Assembly: GCF_900636825.1 (NCBI RefSeq) | Contig: NZ_LR134318.1 | Span: forward strand, 2,513,501-2,577,500 | Reading direction: 5' to 3' | Source: Pseudomonas fluorescens | Lineage (GTDB): Bacteria; Pseudomonadota; Gammaproteobacteria; Pseudomonadales; Pseudomonadaceae | Length of the DNA: 64,000 nt | Shown here: piece after piece, positions 59,231 through 64,000 of the stretch | Layout of the letters: the number at the start of each line of letters is the position of its first letter | Position numbering within the stretch: the stretch's first letter is position 1 | The notes under the pieces: generated by a model | What the model saw: the letters and a program-made list of their open reading frames with translations, nothing else | The model's database searches: none | Told to the model about the DNA's origin: nothing | Position numbers and translations under genes: made by a program

Positions 59231-62200
59231 GCGCCGGCTATGCCGAACTGCACTGCCTGTCCAACTTCAGTTTCCAGCGCGGAGCATCAAGTGCGCTCGA
59301 GTTATTCGAACGGGCGAAGAAAAACGGCTATCAAGCGCTGGCGATCACCGATGAGTGCACGCTGGCGGGAATAGTCCGTGCTTGGCAAGCGGCGAAATCG
59401 GTTGAGTTGCCGCTGATAATCGGCAGTGAAATACGCATCGACAACGGCCCGAAACTGGTGCTGCTGGTGGAAAACCTTGTCGGTTATCAGGCCCTGTGCG
59501 GTTTGATCACCCGCGCCCGGCGGCGTACGCAAAAAGGCCAGTATCAAGTGCTGCGCGAAGATTTCAGCGAACCGTTGCCGGGGTTGCTGGTGTTGTGGGT
59601 GCCGGATTCGCTTGATGAAATGGAAGAGGGCCGATGGCTGAAAAAGACGTTCGGCGCAAGCCTGTGGCTGGCGGTGCAACTGCATTGCGGGCAGAACGAT
59701 CAACAGCGTTTGTCGAAGTTGTCGGAGCTGGCCGCTGAGTTGCAGATACCTGCCGTGGCCAGCGGCGATGTGCACATGCACGCCCGAGGCCGCCGCGCCT
59801 TGCAAGACACCATGACCGCGATCCGTCATCACGTTCCGGTGGCCGAGGCAGGGTTGCGCCTGCATCCCAATGGCGAGCGGCATTTGCGCAGCCTTGAAGT
59901 GTTGCGGGCTGTGTATCCGCAGGTCTTGCTGGAAGAATCGGTAAAACTGGCGCGGCGTTGCACGTTCGATCTGGGCGAATTGCGTTATCAATATCCCAAG
60001 GAACTGGTGCCCGAGGGTCACAGCGCCAGCTCCTGGTTGCGCCAACTGACGAAAGAGGGCATCGCTTGGCGCTGGGAGAAAGGCGCGCCCTTCAAAGTGC
60101 TCAGGCAGATCAACAAAGAACTGCAACTGATCGCCGAGCTCGGCTACGAAAGCTATTTTCTCACCGTGCACGATGTGGTGCGTTTCGCCCGTGGCGAGCA
60201 CATCCTCTGTCAGGGGCGCGGTTCGGCGGCCAACTCGGCGGTGTGCTTTGCCTTGGGCATCACCGAAATCAACCCGGATCACACCACGCTGCTGTTTGAA
60301 CGGTTCATGTCCAAAGAGCGTAATGAGCCACCGGACATCGACGTCGACTTCGAACACGAGCGCCGCGAAGAAGTGCTGCAATATGTGTTTCGTCGTTATG
60401 GTCGCCATCGCGCTGCGTTGACGGCGGTGGTCAGCAGTTACCACGCCGCCGGTGCGGTACGCGATGTCGCCAAGGCTTTGGGCCTGCCGCCGGATCAGAT
60501 CAACGCACTGGCCGATTGCTGCGGACACTGGAGCGACGAAACGCCGCCGCTGGAGCGTTTGCAGGAAGCTGGTTTCGACCCGGAAAGCCCGGTGTTGCGC
60601 CGGGTGCTGAGCCTGACCGGGCAACTGATCGGCTTCCCCCGGCATCTGTCCCAACACCCAGGTGGCTTCGTGATTTCCGAACAACCGCTGGACACACTGG
60701 TGCCCGTCGAGAACGCGGCGATGGCCGACCGGACGATCATCCAGTGGGACAAGGACGACCTCGACGCCGTTGGCCTGCTCAAGGTGGATATTCTCGCCCT
60801 CGGCATGCTCAGCGCGATTCGTCGCTGTTTCGATCTGCTGCGCCGTCATCGCCATAAGGACTTGAGCCTGGCGACGATTCCGTCCGAGGACAAACCGACT
60901 TACCAAATGATCAGCCGCGCCGACACCGTTGGCGTGTTCCAGATCGAGTCCCGCGCGCAAATGTCGATGTTGCCGCGGCTGAAACCGGCAACCTTCTACG
61001 ACCTGGTGATTCAAGTGGCGATCGTGCGGCCGGGGCCGATTCAGGGCGGCATGGTCCATCCGTACCTGCGTCGACGTAACAAGGAGGAGGAAGAAACCTA
61101 TCCGTCCCCGGCGCTGGAAGTGGTGCTCAAACGCACCCTCGGCGTGCCGCTGTTTCAGGAACAGGTGATGCAGATCGCCATCGTCGCCGCCGACTACAGC
61201 CCCGGCGAGGCTGACCAGTTGCGCCGCTCCATGGCCGCGTGGAAGCGCCATGGCGGGCTCGAACCACACAAGTTGCGGCTCGCCGCCGGCATGCAGAAAA
61301 ACGGCTACACCCCGGAGTTCGCCGCGCAGATCTTCGAACAGATCAAAGGCTTCGGCAGTTACGGCTTCCCCGAATCCCACGCCGCCAGTTTTGCCTTGCT
61401 GACTTACGCCAGTTGCTGGCTCAAATGCCATGAGCCTGCTGCGTTCGCCTGTGCGTTGATCAACAGTTGGCCGATGGGTTTCTACAGTCCCGATCAGATT
61501 CTGCAGGACGCCCGCCGGCACCATTTGCAGATTCGCCCGGTCGATGTGCGCGCCAGCGACTGGGATTGCAGTCTGGAAACCACCACGGCGGCGCAACCGG
61601 CGATCCGCATGGGCCTGCGGATGATCAAAGGTTTTCGCGAGGACGATGCCCGCCGCATCGAAGCAGCGCGTGCTGATGGAGCGTTTGCTGATGTCGCCGA
61701 TCTGGGCGAACGCGCCGCCCTCGACAGTCGGGCGCAGGCGTTGCTGGCGGATTCCGGTGCATTGCGTGGCTTGGCCGGGCATCGTCATCGAGCCCGTTGG
61801 GAAGTGGCGGGGGTGCAGAAACAACTGGGCCTGTTTGCCGGTTTGCCGAGCGAGGAAGAACAGGAAGTCGTGCTGCCCAAACCCAGCGTTGGCGAGGACC
61901 TGCATGCCGATTACGCAACAGTCGGCACCACACTGGGGCCGCATCCCTTGGCGCTGTTGCGCGGCGAATTGAAAGCCCTGCGCTGCCGCAGTTCGCGGGA
62001 ATTGCAGGACGTTGAACACGGCAGGCCAGTCAGCATTGCCGGTCTCGTCACCGGGCGGCAGCGACCGGGCACCGCCAGTGGTGTGACCTTCGTCACCCTG
62101 GAAGACGAGTTCGGCAACGTCAACGTGGTGGTCTGGCGTGACTTGGCCGAGCGCCAGCGGCAGGTGCTGGTCGGTTCGCAATTGCTCAGGGTCGACGGAC

Positions 62201-62304
62201 GCTGGGAACGCCAGGGCGACGTGCGCCACCTCATCGCCGGCCGCATGAGCGACCTTAGCCCGATGCTTAAAGGCATCCGCGTACAAAGCCGCAATTTCCA
62301 CTGA
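59227..62304 (+). CDS. dnaE2: Error-prone DNA polymerase DnaE2 (ImuC)
   Basis: A 1,025-residue C-family polymerase. The N-terminal PHP domain begins [20 protein letters not shown] and continues to [17 protein letters not shown]. The polymerase active site contains [20 protein letters not shown] with catalytic aspartates. Finger motifs [20 protein letters not shown] and [20 protein letters not shown] follow. The C terminus has an OB fold ([20 protein letters not shown] and [16 protein letters not shown]). It is shorter than replicative DnaE and lacks the tau-binding tail. The ATG at 59227 overlaps the imuB stop (ATGA). It does translesion synthesis with ImuA and ImuB under LexA2 control. Confidence 0.96.
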   Translation: MSAGYAELHCLSNFSFQRGASSALELFERAKKNGYQALAITDECTLAGIVRAWQAAKSVELPLIIGSEIRIDNGPKLVLLVENLVGYQALCGLITRARRRTQKGQYQVLREDFSEPLPGLLVLWVPDSLDEMEEGRWLKKTFGASLWLAVQLHCGQNDQQRLSKLSELAAELQIPAVASGDVHMHARGRRALQDTMTAIRHHVPVAEAGLRLHPNGERHLRSLEVLRAVYPQVLLEESVKLARRCTFDLGELRYQYPKELVPEGHSASSWLRQLTKEGIAWRWEKGAPFKVLRQINKELQLIAELGYESYFLTVHDVVRFARGEHILCQGRGSAANSAVCFALGITEINPDHTTLLFERFMSKERNEPPDIDVDFEHERREEVLQYVFRRYGRHRAALTAVVSSYHAAGAVRDVAKALGLPPDQINALADCCGHWSDETPPLERLQEAGFDPESPVLRRVLSLTGQLIGFPRHLSQHPGGFVISEQPLDTLVPVENAAMADRTIIQWDKDDLDAVGLLKVDILALGMLSAIRRCFDLLRRHRHKDLSLATIPSEDKPTYQMISRADTVGVFQIESRAQMSMLPRLKPATFYDLVIQVAIVRPGPIQGGMVHPYLRRRNKEEEETYPSPALEVVLKRTLGVPLFQEQVMQIAIVAADYSPGEADQLRRSMAAWKRHGGLEPHKLRLAAGMQKNGYTPEFAAQIFEQIKGFGSYGFPESHAASFALLTYASCWLKCHEPAAFACALINSWPMGFYSPDQILQDARRHHLQIRPVDVRASDWDCSLETTTAAQPAIRMGLRMIKGFREDDARRIEAARADGAFADVADLGERAALDSRAQALLADSGALRGLAGHRHRARWEVAGVQKQLGLFAGLPSEEEQEVVLPKPSVGEDLHADYATVGTTLGPHPLALLRGELKALRCRSSRELQDVEHGRPVSIAGLVTGRQRPGTASGVTFVTLEDEFGNVNVVVWRDLAERQRQVLVGSQLLRVDGRWERQGDVRHLIAGRMSDLSPMLKGIRVQSRNFH

Positions 62305-62341
62305 GCCTGATTTCCCCTCAGGTGGCTGTGATCCGCCCTGT

Positions 62342-62419
62342 GTAGGAGCTGCCGCAGGCTGCGATCTTTTGATCTTGATCTGAAGACGTCAAAAGATCGC
62401 AGCCTTCGGCAACTCCTGC
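62342..62419. repeat. REPIN, family A (heads outside)
   Basis: An inverted pair 38 bp after the dnaE2 stop. The right arm is slightly decayed (CAACTCCTGCAG for CAGCTCCTACAG). Likely the end of the mutasome transcript. Confidence 0.85.
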
Positions 62420-62592
62420 AGGCGGCTGATCGCTTGATTGTTCTCCTGTAGCGCGCGGACCGATAAAGCCAATTCACTGGCGTCAAAAAACCCTGTCTTC
62501 AATGATGGCACTTTGTCATAATGCCGGCCGTTTTCAGCCCCTGTACCGCGTTGCCGTGCCGGGACACCGCCGTTTTCAATAAGGAATACTCA

Positions 62593-63285
62593 GTGAGAAT
62601 GATCTCCCGAATGCTGGTATCAGGCGTGGCGATTGCCGTGCTTGGCACCCTTGCCACCACACTCTCTGGCTGCGCCACGGAAAGCTCCCGCGCCTTGCCG
62701 GTGGCCAAGGTGGAAAGCGCCTCCCAGATCTGGACCGGCGTTCGCGTGCCGATGGCCGTGGGCAAGTTCGACAACCGTTCCAGCTACATGCGCGGAATCT
62801 TCTCCGACGGCGTCGACCGTCTCGGCGGCCAGGCCAAGACCATCCTGATCACTCACTTGCAGCAGACCAACCGCTTCAGCGTGCTGGATCGCGACAACAT
62901 GGGTGAAATCCAGCAGGAAGCGGCCATCAAAGGCCAGGCCCAGCGCCTCAAGGGTGCTGATTACGTGGTCACCGGTGACGTCACCGAATTCGGCCGCAAA
63001 GAGACTGGCGATCACCAATTGTTCGGCATTCTCGGCCGCGGCAAGACCCAGGTCGCTTACGCCAAGGTCAATCTGAACATCGTCAACATCAGCACCTCCG
63101 AAGTGGTCTATTCGACCCAGGGCGCCGGCGAATACGCATTGTCCAACCGCGAAATCATCGGCTTCGGTGGCACCGCTGCCTACGACTCCACCCTCAACGG
63201 CAAAGTCCTGGACCTGGCCATGCGCGAGGCGATCAATCGTCTGGTGGATGGTATGAACGCCGGTGCCTGGAAACCGGGCAACTGA
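62593..63285 (+). CDS. CsgG-family lipoprotein
   Basis: A 230-residue lipoprotein. The signal peptide MISRMLVSGVAIAVLGTLAT...TLSGC has lipobox LSGC. The CsgG-like domain shows VAVGKFD-type VPMAVGKFDNRSSYMRGIFS, then THLQQTNRFSVLDRDNMGEI, then YVVTGDVTEFGRKE and VAYAKVNLNIVNISTSEVVY. The start is taken as the GTG at 62593 because AAGGAA lies 6-7 bases upstream; the ATG at 62599 is nearly as good. It is not part of a curli operon here: it heads a three-lipoprotein operon with DUF4810 and GNA1162/DUF799 genes, a set I recognise as common in Pseudomonas. Probably an outer-membrane or periplasmic complex; function unknown. Confidence 0.88.
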   Translation: MRMISRMLVSGVAIAVLGTLATTLSGCATESSRALPVAKVESASQIWTGVRVPMAVGKFDNRSSYMRGIFSDGVDRLGGQAKTILITHLQQTNRFSVLDRDNMGEIQQEAAIKGQAQRLKGADYVVTGDVTEFGRKETGDHQLFGILGRGKTQVAYAKVNLNIVNISTSEVVYSTQGAGEYALSNREIIGFGGTAAYDSTLNGKVLDLAMREAINRLVDGMNAGAWKPGN

Positions 63286-63313
63286 TCGACGCCCACTGCA
63301 AGGAGCAACACCC

Positions 63314-63682
63314 ATGAATCTGACTTTGTCGCGCGCGCTGATGGTGCTAACGCTGGCCGCCAGCGCTTTGCTGACCGGTTGCAGCAGCCCGAAAACCCTG
63401 TATCAGTGGGAAGGTTACGAGCCCCAGGTCTACGAATACTTCAAAGGTGAGGAGCCGAAAGAGGCTCAAATCGAAGCGCTGGAACGTGATCTGCAGAAAA
63501 TCCGCTCCACCGGCAAAGCTGTCCCGCCGGGCTACCACGCGCACTTGGGCCTGCTCTACCTGAGCATGGGCAAGGACGATCAGATGGTGCAGCAATTCAA
63601 CACCGAGAAAACCCTGTTCCCCGAGTCCGGTACGTATATGGACTTTCTGCTCAAAAACGCCAAGGCCGGAGTCGTGCAATGA
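63314..63682 (+). CDS. DUF4810 lipoprotein
   Basis: A 122-residue lipoprotein (MNLTLSRALMVLTLAASALL, then TGCSS; lipobox LTGC). The mature part matches the DUF4810 pattern: KTLYQWEGYEPQVYEYFKGE, then GYHAHLGLLYLSMGKDDQMV, and FNTEKTLFPESGTYMDFLL near the end, a single TPR-like helical pair. AGGAGC precedes the ATG by about eight bases. It lies 28 bp after the CsgG-like gene and overlaps the GNA1162-type gene by 4 bp. Function unknown. Confidence 0.9.
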   Translation: MNLTLSRALMVLTLAASALLTGCSSPKTLYQWEGYEPQVYEYFKGEEPKEAQIEALERDLQKIRSTGKAVPPGYHAHLGLLYLSMGKDDQMVQQFNTEKTLFPESGTYMDFLLKNAKAGVVQ

Positions 63683-64000
63683 TCTCGCGGACCTTGAAAC
63701 TGCTGGTGGGCGCACTGGCCCTGACGCTGCTCGGTGGCTGTGTTGCGCCGAAGACCGTTGACTACTCGGCGTACAAACAGGCGCGGCCGAAGACCATTCT
63801 GGTGTTGCCACCGCTGAACACTTCGCCGGACGTGAAGGCGTCGTACAGCCTGCTGTCGCAAGTGACGTTCCCGCTGGCCGAGGCCGGTTATTACGTGTTG
63901 CCGATCGCCTTGGTCGACGAGACTTTCCGCCAGAACGGCCTGACCACGCCGGATGACATTCATCAGGCACCGCCGCACAAGCTGAAGGAAATCTTCGGTG
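63679..64000 (+). CDS. GNA1162/DUF799 family lipoprotein, 3' end outside window
   Basis: The first 107 residues are visible. The signal peptide MISRTLKLLVGALALTLLGG is followed by CVAPK, with lipobox LGGC. The mature part begins YSAYKQARPKTILVLPPLNT and continues SYSLLSQVTFPLAEAGYYVL, PIALVDETFRQNGLTTPDDI and HQAPPHKLKEIFG, the typical GNA1162 pattern of a TolB/CsgG-like alpha/beta fold. The ATG at 63679 overlaps the DUF4810 stop (ATGA). The frame is still open at the window end. It completes the three-lipoprotein operon. Confidence 0.88.
   Translation, partial: MISRTLKLLVGALALTLLGGCVAPKTVDYSAYKQARPKTILVLPPLNTSPDVKASYSLLSQVTFPLAEAGYYVLPIALVDETFRQNGLTTPDDIHQAPPHKLKEIFG

Noticed and set aside
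59302..62301. Long open frame antisense to dnaE2
   Set aside because: Shadow of the certain dnaE2 gene.
62593..63285. Curli secretion gene csgG
   Set aside because: No csgA, B, D, E or F nearby; the DUF4810 and GNA1162 neighbours define a different lipoprotein operon.

Overview
The window comes from a Pseudomonas, most likely the P. fluorescens/P. koreensis side of the genus. The evidence is a 1,631-residue NAD-glutamate dehydrogenase of the Pseudomonas type, a vre-hxc-DING-pdtA locus laid out as in P. aeruginosa, a lexA2-imuA-imuB-dnaE2 cassette, and more than twenty REP elements in the families typical of fluorescent pseudomonads. No rRNA, tRNA, CRISPR, prophage or transposase gene was seen.

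Layout. (1) 1-10.7 kb is ordinary chromosome: the end of an unknown gene, gdhB, a lipoprotein, a periplasmic cupin, an ABM-domain protein, and a MocR-type regulator divergent from an AhpD-like protein. (2) 10.8-46.9 kb is a secretion locus. It runs vreA-vreI-vreR (cell-surface signalling), then hxcW, U, P, V, T, X, Y, Z, Q, R and S (an Hxc-type II secretion system), then a PstS/DING-type secreted protein, then a two-partner-secretion exoprotein of about 4,160 residues (pdtA). In P. aeruginosa this set responds to phosphate starvation through PhoB and VreI, and a candidate Pho box lies ahead of vreA. No pdtB/TpsB transporter gene is in the window. (3) The hxc cluster is split between hxcP and hxcV by about 8 kb of extra DNA (15.4-23.6 kb). 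Its left part is AT-rich and free of REPs. It carries two proteins with HEPN-type R-x4-H motifs and a two-TM membrane protein, and is the best candidate here for an undescribed conflict or stress system. Its right part looks native: a DUF6124-type gene behind a strongly foldable leader, and a LemA/DUF3137-type pair. (4) 47-55.9 kb holds a Dyp peroxidase and then a compact operon: GntR/UTRA regulator, AprA-like flavoprotein, AprB-like ferredoxin, NitT/TauT-type ABC importer, HEAT-repeat protein and DUF971 protein. It is probably an uptake and redox pathway for a sulfur or other small organic compound; the substrate is unknown. (5) 55.9-62.3 kb is a six-unit tandem REPIN array followed by the LexA2-controlled mutasome operon lexA2-imuA-imuB-dnaE2. 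(6) 62.6-64 kb is a three-lipoprotein operon (CsgG-like, DUF4810, GNA1162/DUF799), cut by the window end.

The intergenic spaces are filled with two REP families. Family A is GTAGGAGCTGCCG...GGCTGCGATCTTTTGA. Family B is TGTGGGAGCTGGCTTGCCAGCGAT and relatives. Most A copies are inverted pairs (REPINs), in two topologies, and in at least two places a REP supplies the stop codon of a gene. All functional calls come from reading the sequence and from memory of gene families; no database search was run.
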